Source of the DNA: Plasmopara viticola
Lineage: Eukaryota; Oomycota; Peronosporomycetes; Peronosporales; Peronosporaceae
DNA: 64,000 bases
Direction: 5' to 3'
Assembly (NCBI GenBank): GCA_001695595.3
Contig: MBPM02000003.1
Span: 2,480,001-2,544,000, forward strand
The notes under the pieces are model-generated. The model was not told the origin of the DNA and made no database searches. It saw only the letters and a program-made list of their open reading frames with translations. Shown one piece after another: positions 43,324 to 56,600 of this stretch. The position numbers and the translations under genes were made by a program. The number at the start of each line of letters is the position of its first letter. The first letter of the stretch is position 1.

Positions 43324-44697
43324 ACAAATACAATGCTTTTAGGACGCTGTGTGCCGCGTGGAAGAAGCCGAGCTGAGCTAAGTGCTTGCTGTCTAGCGAG
43401 CGCTTTGTCGTTTGAGCGAAAAAATTGTTGCATACGAGCACTTGACAACAAGCTCATGGACGTCTGTCAACTTCATTGTTACTTTACCAGGTGGTGCTTT
43501 CATGAGATCGGATCCTTGTGTGGTTTAAAGTATAGCAAGACCTTTCTTCGACACAAAGGGAAGGCGTAAAGTATAGTTCTTCAGGTGGAAAGTTCGGACG
43601 TGTGTAGGTCTCTTGTGTGACGTCGAAGCTTAGTAATACGGGCCGCACGCAATGCTTTGCTTTATAGTGAGCCCAAGATTAATTGATCACGTATCAATTC
43701 CTACTTTTCTCTTCTAACAGACTAATATTACTTCCTCGTTATAATTGGATCAAGACTGTATTTTTGTAGTACGCTAATTATAGTAACATTGAAGAAAAAC
43801 ATGTCAAGTGTTCGTACGTATCATTGTTGAGCTGAAAAATGCACGTTTCTGGACGAAGAAACATTCATTCGGCATGCACAGCCTTTTCAGTATTATTTCT
43901 TTATACGAAAAGCATTCAAGCAATCAGAGTATTCGACATTATTGGTCCAACCATACCTCCGACAAGAATTCGTAAGCGGAAATGCTTGGACATTGAGAGC
44001 TTTTATGACAGTGGTCACATTGGAGTGCGGCTCATATAGGTCAACATTTATGATTAGCTCGTGCTATATAACGACAGGTCTACCATTATTGGACCTGCAA
44101 CCTGTGGTGTTCAAAGAATGGGCGATAAATTAGCAACGAACGACCCGCTGCATACCAGGAAAGGCGTTTCGTATAAAGGTCTTACTTTTGCACTGTGTAG
44201 TTGGCATTTCTGATACTTTAATTGTTTCTCTCGACAAAGGCATGTCGTCAAAATTTGATAAGACATCCATTCCAACGTGCGTTCGTAATTTATTTATCAT
44301 CCAGTTCTTCTGTTGTGTAACCGTGAACTCATTCCGTGCGATATGCCCATATGGTGTATTTTACATGTCCCGGCTGCGACGTTCGCAAATTGAACGTTTG
44401 CTTACAGCGTAGCGTAATCGCTGTCTTCAGTGCTCCAACCTTGTGGCCAAGTCCTAACTTGGTCGCTTTCCGAAAACTATCGTGGTATTATAGTTATATA
44501 TAAGTCATGCGGTACTCAAGTGGTATAGTCTTAGTTGAGTGTTTACATAGCTTCAATATTTCAATTCGGCATTCCGGAACTTCACGATGTGTAGTAAAAT
44601 TTTATCGTTAAACCAGCAATAAATGATATTCAGCATTTCCGTTTTTTGAATTCTCTTTGTCGCTAAAAGATCTCTACGATACATCTAACCAGCTCAA
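43324..44697. other. Intergenic region, no gene supported
   Basis: Contains the transglutaminase promoter at its left end; 'gcattgtatttg' on the minus strand near 43340 is only a partial initiator match. Short plus-strand ORFs at 43839-44133 and 44188-44412 have no recognisable domain. Confidence 0.45.
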
Positions 44698-45729
44698 TTA
44701 CTCAATTGATGCTTCATTTTGCCCCAAATTTTGGCGAAGCAGGTGTTGAAGAGAATGACATAGTTCCACGGCAGTAGGGCGATCAACAGGATCATCCTTT
44801 AAGCAGTTCTGTGCTATCTCCAGCATCTCTGGTGGAGAATCTTGACAAAACTTAGGCTTTGATGGCATGGCGTCAATATTTTGACTGCGCACGTTCTTGG
44901 ATGAAAAGGGAAGTTTACAACGATCGAACTCCGACAAGTCCACTCCAAACGAGTACACGTCGGCTTTATCATCGAATTTGGCACTCACCACTACCTTTGG
45001 AGCAGTCCACTCCCGGTCTTCAATCGATAGTGACGATGAGTCCAGTCTGTAACCAATTCGATCGAGCTTAAGTTCCCAAGTTGACCCAAGCATATAACTT
45101 TCGGCTTTTAAATGGCCATGAATGATTGGAGGTGCAAAGCTATGCAAATACACAAGAGCCTCAGATGCTTGCAGCGCAAATGAAAGCTTACTTGGCGATT
45201 CAATAGACGAAGTCATCCACGCAAACGTTGAGTGTGAAAATTCCTGAGAGCAATATTTAGCTTTTGAATACACTGCAAGGTTTCCATTAGGAGCGAACTC
45301 CACAACGGCAGCAAGATCCAAGAGGCTTGTCCACACAATGCCAAAGAATCTCATTACCTTTGGATGCTTTAACTTGGCACACACGCGAATTTCACCCATG
45401 AATGCAGTCAATGCAGAGCGATCCTGAACTTGAGTCAATACTTTGTTTACAATGGCAGGTTGCTTTCCACGATACACGAAAGAAATCATGGCGAAAGTAC
45501 CGTGCGCCAACATACGCACCTGCATGACTTCGGACGGCTCGATGCGAAGTGATGCGAATGCTGGGTCAAGACGTACGTCATTAAGCAGGTCTTCCACTCT
45601 CGAAAAGGACGAATGCCGGGACGCTGTACTCGATGCTGATTTCAGTATATCGCGTTGTTGGTCATTCGTTTGGTCGAAATTCTTGATTGTATGACCCGTA
45701 AGAAGCACCACAAACCAGAAATTGACCAA
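44698..45729 (-). CDS. Membrane-anchored TKL-type pseudokinase
   Basis: An open frame of 343 codons, open further upstream to about 45800, so the true start or splice site is uncertain. It begins with a hydrophobic helix ('VNFWFVVLLTG', extended upstream by 'YLIYTSVIASF'), then a linker, then a kinase-like domain. N-lobe: glycine loop reduced to 'LAHGTFAMIS', Lys in 'AIVNKVL', helix-C Glu in 'MGEIRVCAKLKHPKVMRFFGI'. C-lobe: 'YLHSFAPPIIHGHLKAES' where HRDLK..N is expected, and 'LDRIGYR' where DFG is expected; 'KADVYSFGV' and the 'DDPVDRPTA' end are kept. Loss of the catalytic Asp, the Asn and the DFG Asp makes phosphotransfer unlikely. Oomycetes have many LRR-receptor TKL kinases; this looks like the intracellular half of one, with the LRR part at 45848-46372. 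Confidence 0.7.
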   Translation of the reverse strand: MVNFWFVVLLTGHTIKNFDQTNDQQRDILKSASSTASRHSSFSRVEDLLNDVRLDPAFASLRIEPSEVMQVRMLAHGTFAMISFVYRGKQPAIVNKVLTQVQDRSALTAFMGEIRVCAKLKHPKVMRFFGIVWTSLLDLAAVVEFAPNGNLAVYSKAKYCSQEFSHSTFAWMTSSIESPSKLSFALQASEALVYLHSFAPPIIHGHLKAESYMLGSTWELKLDRIGYRLDSSSLSIEDREWTAPKVVVSAKFDDKADVYSFGVDLSEFDRCKLPFSSKNVRSQNIDAMPSKPKFCQDSPPEMLEIAQNCLKDDPVDRPTAVELCHSLQHLLRQNLGQNEASIE

Positions 45730-45847
45730 AAAGCTAGCGATGACACTCGTATATATCAGATAACTGTCGCCTTCTAACGCTATGAAATCACAACAAGATG
45801 AAGCAAACTAGACGTAAAGCGGATAAAATTTAGATCCTTTACCACTT

Positions 45848-46600
45848 TCATTGTGAAAATAAGCACTTTTGAAATCTGCTTCTGGATCGACGACGCGACA
45901 AATAAGCCAATGAGTGATCCAAAGTAGCTTTACACCTCGTAATCGTACCAGAGGCAACGCACACTTGGTTGTTGCCGATCATTGATATCTTGGCATCGCT
46001 AGTTGGGCAGTGAATTGGTCCAAGATTGTCCATTTTAAATGTTTTCAGATTAGAAAGTACTCCGACATCGGTCTCACGGATCTCAACGATTTCAAAGCTA
46101 TTGTTACTTAGATCCCTAAGACAAATCACAAGCCCCAAATGCCAGGACCATATAATTTGAAAAGTATTTTCACCTTGGCGACACATTTTTGTATGCCTCA
46201 TTTTCCTACAACATAGAAATCTGTTGTCATTTATTTTTGGTTTGTGCACATTTTTATGATTTGTCGGCCAGCGCACGTGCACGATCTGTCTACTGACATT
46301 AGCAAGCGGATTCTTAAAAGGTGAAACAATATTTTCGCCAAAAGCAGCGGTAACTCTATCCGACACCATCATGTCCGATAAGTCGCGTTATTGAGGTACT
46401 ATAAAGCAAGGCTACCTTCAGCTGGAAGGGGTGCCACACGCGTCCTTTTGTTCAAGCTGCAGACAAACACGATGATGCCCCCAGTGTCAATAAGTACCAG
46501 CAAGTCAAATAGCTCGTGGACTTCCAAAGTTTTGCCATTGCTGGTAGACTCTGTAAAGGAACCGACGTTCAAGCCGCAGATTTGACTCTCTGATAAATCT
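45848..46600 (-). pseudogene. Broken LRR segment, likely ectodomain of the adjacent pseudokinase
   Basis: On the minus strand 'ICLRDLSNNSFEIVEI' and 'VLSNLKTFKMDNLGPIHCPTSDA' are leucine-rich-repeat-like and lie just upstream of the membrane helix of the pseudokinase, in the order expected for a receptor. The frame ends in TGA at 45848, and I found no donor/acceptor pair that joins it to the kinase frame; further upstream the frame is also broken. It is either a multi-exon gene I failed to splice or a receptor gene that has lost its ectodomain. Confidence 0.4.
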
Positions 46601-46849
46601 TACAGGTCCTTACATACTTGGTCGCCTACGTGTACGCGTGGGGTCATTAGTTTGCTGTTAAATCGGGTAATATATTTTCATTCGGCACCAATAAGTACTT
46701 GTATGAGCACCATTTTACAAACTGCGATTAGGCAAAATCTGCCCAATCCAGCTTAAAGTATCTGTCCATTATTAACGATGCAGCTGTTAATGCTGTCTAG
46801 GGGCTAACCACAAGTTTCGGCTGCGATTAAGGACCGCACTAAGCTTTTG

Positions 46850-47790
46850 ACTGGTCTCGGCTATTGTATATGCCTATCAAATGCGTTTACCAATACAGCT
46901 TTCAATCTAGTCATGTGGTCTGGCCTGCGCAAAAGCCCTGCTTGTCGATAACACAAAAGTTGTACAACACAAAATATAGCAATCATCATTTTTTCCTTTG
47001 AGATAAGTAAGGCGTATTTATCGCTGTCCACACAGAGTGATCGATGATAAAGGCTTAGATAACAGAAGATGTACTCGGAACTTATTCATCGCGCACTGCA
47101 TGGCAAGTCTATCCTTGTCATGAACAGATTGGCTCTGCTCCAAAGCTGTATGTATTGGAGCGAGATGGCTACTCATTTCTAATCTCATTGTGTTGCTTTA
47201 AAGTGAAACTGATGTCATAATCTAAAGCGCCACAAACAACGCCAAAAAGGCTTTATTTTGGACAAAACCAGTGCGGATGCCTGCCGAAGGCTTCCCTTGA
47301 TGCTATCGATACTAACTTAAAATGCATTGTTGCAATAGACCGGACGAAGGCTTTGCAAGGCCCGTGTAAACTTAAGAGATGGCTGGCAAGGGCTAAGTAC
47401 TTACTTAAATACTTTGTTGCCGCGACGTCACTCGTTTCTGCTGCAAAGACAGTTTCTTTAGTATTGGCAAAACTTTTACGGTTCTCTTGACCAATGGATC
47501 TTTTCCGATGGTCTAAATAGACCTTTGAAGCTAAGTGCTCGTTCTTAAATTGGCAATGGACGAAAAGATTGTCAAAGTATGTCCAAGCAAAAGTACGTAA
47601 TGTTGGAAACAATCGTGTGACCTGTTTGCCAGGAAGTTAAGTGGCTCTTAGGCATCTCTAACCGCTCTCATAGAAGTCTGCTAGGATAATCAAGGGATAC
47701 ATCTAGCTCCCTTATTCATATTTGATAGTGATGGTCTCTCCAATTTAGTGCACTGTGCAACGGGCACCCGGACATGTTGCTAAAAATACG
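46850..47790 (-). mobile_element. Ty3/Gypsy RT-RNase H fossil
   Basis: On the minus strand, fragments follow the Ty3/Gypsy order in shifting frames. First 'SGCPLHSALNW' with 'HHYQI' (about 47780-47710), then 'LEMPK' at the 'LVMPQG' position. Then 'TYFDNLFVHCQF' (about 47580), which is the catalytic FDD box with Asn for the second Asp, and 'FANTKETVFAAE' (about 47465). Then an RNase H part with 'VHDKDRLAMQCAMNKFRVHLL' (about 47130-47060), and 'LLRRPDH' near 46930 at the place of the usual 'SRRPD'. Stops and frameshifts show a long-dead copy. LTRs and integrase were not found. Confidence 0.7.
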
Positions 47791-50672
47791 TCCTTCCTTG
47801 GATTGTGTGTAGGTGAGTACCGCTGCACTGTTTAGCATACTGTTATCATGAACTAGCCGCCGCTATTCGCTCAGTTTGCTAACACAGAAAATGAACAAAT
47901 ATTGATTGAAGACAGACGTGTAGGCAGAAAGAGCTGCCTTGGGTAGATTGTAATCAATATTTTGTACGACTTGAAAGGGCTTCAAGTTTTGTGTAGCCTG
48001 TGATAGGCCCAAGTATCTCCTTTACAGAGCTAAAATATGGCTCTACATCGCAGCAGAGAGCAATTGCTCCAAGAGGTATGAGAAATATTACGATAGATAA
48101 GATGGAGTTCAGGGTTTTGCTACAGTATTCTTTGAATGACTCATATGTGGATTTTGTAGCTAAGAAAAGAACTTGCGAGGTCTCGCTCACACACTACGCC
48201 CGGGCTACAAAACGAGTATTGCATTTATCGTTTAAACTTGCTGACGGGTTCACCTTGCTTTCCCGTCGGCGGCGCTAGTTTACTTCTCTGACGTTCCTTG
48301 ATTCAGCGGTACTTGATGGGTCAGATAGGTCGGCTGAGTTTGTCTGGACAGACGAACCAGATGCATGTAATTTGTTGCTGTTGGATTGATCAATGCGCTT
48401 TTTAAATTGTAGCGAAAAAAAGCGAAAAAAATTAGATGAAGGCTTGCATCCGCATGAACTCACCAACCACTGTGATTTCGCAAGCCTGACAGACTTCAGA
48501 TTGTCACTACCGCCTTGCTACCAATAAGGGTATACAGAAGTGATGTATAAAGCCACACTGCATGTGTATAATTTGGAAATGAGCTTAGTCATTTAAGTCT
48601 ATATCACTACAGAGGAATCTTACCACTTGATTCTTTCTTTAGTTCTGGCCCCTATGGCGTTGGCCTTTATCAACTTATAGCTTGAGCTGCTCAGCTCTCG
48701 GTCTGGCCGACATCGCGAATCAATGCGCTTGCAAGGCGCATGGGATACACAACTGTCAAAATTTTGTAGATACCAGCTTCTGCAGACCCGTACCAATCAA
48801 GAGCCGGTCAACTGAAGCACTGACTTAAATACTTGACACAGTATGACTCGCGCTAAAGAGCAGAGTTAAAGGTCTTGCAAAGATTTTGGGTAGCTACGAC
48901 GTTGGTGTGTGGTGGTAAACAAAAGCAAAAATATTGCGCTTTAATGTGCATAAGCTGATCTCATGTAAACTTCATCATGATTGTGAGCAAATTAAGGTAA
49001 GCGTAAGTGTATCACCGTAATACTACGATCAAACTTCCCCGTTTTTCGTACATTTCTGTGATACGCGAAAAAAGCAAATAAAACTATAAAGACGCTTAGG
49101 CTCTTTAAAAGCTTCATCACACGAATTTAACTGTGCGATTTCCGCATATCCCATCGCCAAATCTACACCTTTCTGCTGTAAGTATTCAACAAAGCATCGA
49201 CCATATCTTAGTTTACTGAGTCTACTGCTGTCACAAAACGACAAAAAACGGGAGCCTCTAGTCACCACTCACTCTTTGCTATTCACCACTCACCCCTCTT
49301 TTTAATTAACACCATGAGCACTGTTCGCGTGTTTCATTTGGCTGATTGGAGTGCACCATTGAAAATATACTCGCGAATACTACAGCTCGATCACAAACCC
49401 TCAAGAGTATACATCTACGAAACTTCTTTGCGAAATACTTAGGCGTCTAGAGTACCAATTCTCTTTCATAAATTGTCACCAAGAACTTGCCAGTGATGTA
49501 ATATTCTTTCGGTCTATCGTCTTCTATGCAAACTACTTGCGGCGCTGCTACAAGATCTATCAGCATTAGCAACGAAGCTTCATAAAAGGCTTTCATTAAA
49601 GTTCCAACTAGCTTCTTCTTTGTGTCGTGCTGCTAACCATTTACAAAACGACAAGCTTTTCATATGGCACCTCCAAGCATCTGCAAGCAATAACAACAAA
49701 CAATCTGGCCAACTTTGTGCTCGCTCACCACTATTTTCAAAGCAGCGCCCAACCACTTCCACGACCCTTACCGTCTCTTAACATCCTCGCTTGCCCTTTA
49801 ATTACAAGCTATTATTAATATCATTATCATGCCTATTTTGTCTTCTTATTCTGACGCCAGCTTTTAGTATCATGAAAATAGGGGATTAAGTGATTGATAG
49901 CGAAAAGCGAGCGGGTCGTTAAAATTTGTTAGCATACTAACATGCGATCACAATTCAAGATGCCTACCATCACAAGTAGCCAGTCTGAGTCAGCGTGTAG
50001 ATTGACATACAAATAATGAGTTCAAGTCGCGATTGGTCTAGTGAAGAAGGCGCTTGGCAATTACATACTCTTGGTCACTTCTATTCTCAATAACAGACCC
50101 ATCCTTATCAGGATCCCATGTTGCGCGAAGAGATTTGCCTCATTCTCGTTATCTTGTTGATGTTTTGTCGTTAAAAAGCGAGGATACAACCGCAGTCAAG
50201 AATAAAATCAATATAGTGATGAGCGGACTGCACGCTTTGTAGTTGCGTGTCACCGTTTGCATTGGCTCCGTCAGACTAGGCTACTCCTGCATCAACGTAG
50301 GCATGGAAATACTGTACTTCACACAGCCGTAAGCTTTACGCTCGAGACATGATAGTAGCGGTAACGCTAAATTACATTTTGCGCTGCAAGTGCGAACGGC
50401 ATGCCAAACTGCATCACTTAGATCGCTTACGGTCACACTAAATCGCTAAAATTTCTTCAGGCATCATCATCAACGGCAATTTTTTTTCATAAGGTTCGGC
50501 GACGCTAAGTAGTTAAGCTAAAAAAACTCAAAATGAAATTTGCAAAGCGCCATGATTATATCTCTTGGCAAAAATACGCTGATGCATAATTCTAGTGTGT
50601 ATGGTAGTTTTCGATTGCAAACTATACGGCTGTCATTCTTCGCTTAAGTGACGAACATTGAAGTCACATGCG
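47791..50672. other. Gene-free region upstream of the giant WD40 gene
   Basis: Many short ORFs on both strands, none recognisable. A 78-codon minus-strand frame (48190-47954) with one hydrophobic stretch may belong to the Ty3/Gypsy fossil. The right end should contain the promoter of the gene at 50673. Confidence 0.45.
50634..50645 (+). promoter_or_regulatory. Candidate initiator element for the WD40 gene
   Basis: CATTCTTCGCTT matches 10 of 12 positions of the oomycete Inr-FPR core consensus and ends 27 bases before the ATG at 50673, a usual leader length. Weaker than the ACC deaminase element. Confidence 0.35.
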
Positions 50673-53600
50673 ATGCGCGCCAAAGAGACGCTGCAACTGC
50701 GGCACCAGCTCTCCACGAGCGGACTGAACCTGCTTGCTGCAACGTACGATACTCGGCGCCACCACGTCCTGACATTTGACTCACATCCTCAACGACCTCA
50801 TACACTACGGCTCTTTTCGCTGCGGCGCGAGCTGCGAAGCGCGTTCCTTTTTGATAAATGTGACGAAACAAATCCCGAAAAGTTGAGCACAATTAAACGA
50901 CAACCATCCTTTGAAGTGCAAGGTCAACAACCAATGCGGACAAAGCAGTCTGACATTAAAGTGAACGTGCCGAAAATATGGCTACACTATTCTGCTACAT
51001 TAGATGTGTTCGTATGCGTCTACAGCTCGGCCATAAGATCTAAAGACGACACACTTTCTCATCAGACGACCACGTACTCAATCGCGCTTTTGGATTCCAC
51101 ATCATTGCGCCAGTTGCTAGTGCATCAAGGTCCTAAGACCCACTTGTTGCATTGTGCGCACTACGATCCTCAAACGGACCGCTTGGTGCTTGCCAGCCAC
51201 TTACATGAACAAGTAAATGATAAAACCATGTCACCTCCTGCTTCGGCTAATATTATTGAGATCTTGCAGTTTTCCAAGCGACTGGACGACCGCACGACAA
51301 TTTCACTGGTTGGGGGTCAAGAGCAATCGAGTCTTACATTGCAGATCGAAAAGGTGCAAGCTCCATTGCTTTGTCCAGACACATTGACGTTACTTTGTGG
51401 CTCGAAAGGATTGCGGAGTTTCTTCGGGGCTGCAAGTAACGAAGCGAATGAAGCGACTGTGGTGCTTGTTTGGAGACAGCATGAGGAAAATGGAGGGACG
51501 ATCGCGCTAGTAAATAGAATCAAGCTGTTGTACCGGATTACAGCGATGGCCGTGTCACCGTGTGGAGACTGGTTACTAGCTGGAGTTTATGATGGAAGCT
51601 TAAAGATATGGAGTGTTAGTGGCAGCTCGATGAATGGATTGGAGCAGTTTACGAGTGAAGCAGCACCCTACGATGCGACAGGACCCGGTGTTGGTGAAGC
51701 CAAAGTGGAGGTGATATCATCGATTGAATTTGTTATGACTCATGCGCTAAACTTGGCTGACGATGAAGATGCTACATCAACAGATATGATTTTTATTGTA
51801 GCAGAAAGGGATACGGGTGTTGTTAGACACTGGAACTTATCGGTGATAACGAATGACCAGAATGAATGTGGTGGCGATGCCGTACAGCAGCGTTGTCCAA
51901 GAATGAAACTTGTTGGATATTATGACTCGAGTAGATCGAAGAATACTGGGAGCAACAGGAAATGTAAAACGTTGAGAGATCACAACACAGTGGGACCTCC
52001 GCTAAAGACGCTGACCATGTGTGCAACGGTTGACATGGGTAGCTGCATGGAAAACCTTTTGCTGGTTGTACGTGACAATATTGTTCACGTACTCAAGATT
52101 CAGACGGCTATTTACGTATTGCAAGAATTTGCTCCCCCTGAAGAAGTACTAGCGGTACGGGCATTAAGTTGGCAGGAATCTTTCCGGATAGCCTCCCTCA
52201 GTAGTGCGGTAACATGCAATTTTCGGATCTTTCGAATGGATAACGTCCCAAAAAACATGCCTTCTTCCGAGCCAATGTTTTTCATTCGACGCGCAGGAGG
52301 TCGTGTTTGTGCAATCGAAGTTATAACGAACGAGATGATGCAGAAGAGTTTGGTAGTCCTTGCATGGAGTTGTGGAACAGTGGACTTGTACGACGTAGAA
52401 CGTGAGAAATGTGTAATGACGCTGCAAGACAAACATATTGTCGATCAAATAAGTGCTTTATCAGTTGTCACATATCAACGCAAACTTAAGCCCAAGATTT
52501 CCCTGGCTTACGATAAAGCTGGGGTCAAAAAAGTCTTGTCATCACTCATGTATTGGGATAATGATCAATGCCATGCTAAATACGTTGCTGAGAGTGCAGC
52601 TAGTGACACTTGTGAAGAAGGTGTGGTGTGTAGAGCGATAGTTGTCGTCGGAACAGAAAGCGGTAACCTTTACGGGTGGCAAATTAATGAGGTTTGGCAC
52701 GGCGACTGTGGCTTTCAATTGGTTTCAAAGGCAGATACGAGAATTCAATCTGCCCACTTGTCCCATGTCATTCAACTCGCACACGTCAGTGGAAACAATG
52801 GAAAACGCGCAGTGTTAGCGTCGGTAGGTGATGGTGGGATTGTTAAGTTGTGGAGCGTTCCATTTTTGAAATTATATGGTTATGTAAATAGTGTTGTTGA
52901 CGGCTTTTCGGCCACTCCATCTTGCATTGAGCTAATGAGAGATCAAGATAGACGCCTAAAACGGGGAAAGTTTTGGGTGAGTGTCGGCTATGACGATGGC
53001 CGTTTGGCAGTTTGGTGCATTGACGTCAATCACTTCCATTTTCAGCGATTAGAGGTATCAGCAAAACACGAGCGACGAGTTACAAAAATTTGTCGTGTAT
53101 CAAACTTATTCGTTCCGGCCAAATCGATGGAATTTATGAGCTGTTCTTTTGATATGACAGTTATTCAGTGGCGAATATCAAACTCTGGCAGTGTACAGGA
53201 AAAGCGCTATTTCGAGGTTGGGGCCGCAATTGTTGATATGATTGTAATCAATGAACAGGTAATAGTTGCCTCACCTCACGAAGTTTGTTCATTTGCTTTT
53301 GCTTTCCGGAAAAATGAGAGCAAGATCAAAATCAAAAAGAAAAATAACATGACGACCATTAAGCACACTAGCAAACACCAAGAATTTATTGCTGATGCAG
53401 TTGCACCTTTAGTTAGCGAAGGTGTCTTAACAAATTGCTTAAAAGAAGACCCCACCAAATTAACAACACCGTTCAGTCTGATAGATTATTCAAAACGCGA
53501 GGATTTTCTGCTTCACCATTCTTCTGCGGTGGTCCAAAAACATCATGATCTCGAAGCTGACTCTTCCTGTGTCTCTCCATTGATAAATTTTAAAGAGTAC

Positions 53601-56600
53601 TCGTCAACAACTCTAGAGCAAAGTGATGCCCTTCTTTGTCCGCAAATCAGCATCAATGACGGAATGGCTTTATATACTCGAGGCGGTGAGAGGACGAAAC
53701 CGCTCTCTCGCACATCGATCGAAGACGACATTTTGCTTGAATTCCTCAAAGAATTTATCACACGCCAAGGGACTGGCGGGACGATAGCAGCCAAATGTGT
53801 TCCACATTTCTTGGCATCTCGACCCGAATTGCCAAGAGTTAAGCGAATAAACTTTGCGCTAGCCAAAAGCCTTAAAGATCTCAAACTTACTGCTCAGACT
53901 CGCGTTGATTCTCAAAAAGGTTTACAGATTTTGAAGATGTTGTTTACGATGAAAAAAAATTCTCATCAGTCGTTTGACTCACAAACGGTGGCACACAAGC
54001 TAAAGCACGAGGATCACACAAGTAAAAAAGTACGTAAGCAGCACGTTTGTAGAAGTCAGCGAGCAAGACGAAAACCTGTAGTGACTTTTAATTTACTGGG
54101 CGAAAAGTATGTTCGATGGAAGGAAGAGCTTTTAGAACATGGTGAGAGCGAGAACAATCGATTTCCCTACGGCTTAACCAGGAATTTTAGTGTGCGCACT
54201 ACTCACAACTCAAACAAACGAGATGCAGAGGACGATCCTTTGCGTTATGGCATTACAAACTCTGCTTTGCAAGGCACTTCTCGTTCCGAATTTACTACCA
54301 CTACCGTAGCATGTTCTCTTACCACTTCTTTGGCAGATGCTGGTACTTCATTGCCTTTGAATGATTTGTTTACTACAGCATCACCTGATGACATCATTGA
54401 GCACGAAATAGATGGAGGAAACGAAAAGGACCAGGATAGCAATACCTGGCTGGACTATAACGAGACTTCAAAAGACCAAGATCATGACAACACAACACAG
54501 CCAATTGTTTTAACAAAAGCTAATGGAGCTGTAGCTGCATCAGATTTTCGTTATGGAACCATTGCTACGAATTACGCTGAGCCGAACGAGTCAAGAGCTA
54601 ACAATGCTGAAAATGCGTTGATGAATAACATTCGACTTCCATCGCAATTTCAGCCATTTTGGACGAAGGGCTATTGCTGGTGCCGACCTGCACCGCACCT
54701 TCACATTAATTGGACTTCGAACGACACGGACGAAATCGACAAAGTCACGCCTACAAAACGTACGTTGACGTGCAAAATCTGCCATAAACGATTGCATACA
54801 GTCGAGCTGCCTTCTGTCGGCTTTATCACTCATTTCTCACGACAAGCTATGTTTGAAATTATCGTCAAATTGTACAGCAAACTCTCGGCTACTGCGCACA
54901 CGCGTCTATTCAAGACTTTTTCAACAAGAAATGAACGCCCGTTGGACTGCTCTATACACACCGCACTCTTTGAGATGTTTCTGACCACGTATGGTGTCCG
55001 TAACACGACAGAACTAAAGCTGAAGTTGTTTTTCGTGTCCATGTGCCAGTGGCTTCCTGACTATGATGCATTTGCCGTTTTTGGAGAGCTACTTGGCCTC
55101 CACCAAACCGAAAGCGCCGAAAATTACGACCAAGCACCGACCGCTTTAGTTGCTTTATGTGTCTGCTGCTACTCGTGGTTGTACTCGCGGCAAACGGTAG
55201 TAAACGGAGACCCAATAATAGGATATGTTCATGGTCAAGAGCGAGATGCAGAGTCTGCAATTGCGTCAACAAAATACACAGATAGCACTACACACTGGCA
55301 ATTTGTCCGCATTGAGCATGCTCTTTTGTGCGCTCAGGACAATTTGCTGTACCCTCTCGTTAGTCCAGATTTTCTCACGAATGTCATGCTCTTTATGCAG
55401 GACTATACACAGCGCGTGCCGACTAGATGCGTGAGAGCAGATACACCCGACATTCACGATAACACTCATCGTTGTGTGGATCAAGCAGCTTGTTGGATCG
55501 AAGTACATCGCTTTTTGCGTCTAGTAGTTGGCGAATGGAAGCATCAAAACGCTCAATTTCGTACTGCAGAGAGGTTGCTGTTTATCTATCCTCAACAAAG
55601 TACTAATGTTGAAAGAGATTGGTTGGAAAAGCTCCGTCTTTTTCTCAATTGCTTTGTTTTTTATGACCACGAGCGTGTTGGAGTGATGACTGTCCGTGAT
55701 TTTGACACCTTGATGCTTAAGCTGCGATATCTCTGGACGGAGGAAAGCAAGGGAATTGATCCTTCTTTGACTGTAACTGATGACATATTTGCTTCTACCT
55801 TGATGGAGATAAAAAACCGTTTTATCGATCGCAATCATGACGGCCAGCTGTGCTACTTGGACTTTTGGGTCATGCTGTACATGATAGGGATCAAGTCACA
55901 CGGTTTTATACGCTTTCAAGACATTCCGATTTTATGTCGGTCGTATAGGTTGGAGGTATCTCCTGAACTGACCGACATAATTTGGAATTACATGGTGCGA
56001 TCGTGCACAGTAGTGTTGCCAAAAGGACTTTGTATCGGGAAAAGCTCTATGGATCACAAGGCCGAGCACCAACATCAAAGACGTGTTGGAGGTCTACACG
56101 ATGGAACTTTTCACTTTGCGAAAACGCTAACCCAATCGCTCTCGACCCAAGACTTACTCAGATGTGATGCCACCAAAAAGCTTGGGTTGTTTCTCGATGG
56201 ATCTGTGCCAGCAACTCGACTGACAGCGAGCACAACCGCATTGGATCGATATCAAACCCTACTGATGGAAGACAATGTCGGGTCGGCTGATTGTCACCGG
56301 AACACTTGTAAACCAATTGTTTTCGGGCATCGGCCAAGCGGGCCGACACCCAAATCAGTTGCGCCACTTCGAGTTTCTCTTATGGGCAATTACGATCTAT
56401 TATCGGATACTGGTAATTGTGTCGATAATTCTTGTGTACAGCAGATGGAGACATCATACCACAGTGCACATTTGCAACGGGAGTACACAAACTCGTACAT
56501 CCAATTTCCAGAGGTGATTCCAATGCGTACATCACTTTTAGCACCAGCAAAAGTCACGTCAAGGCGGAAAGTGAGAAGGTTTTTGTTGAAAAAAAAAATC

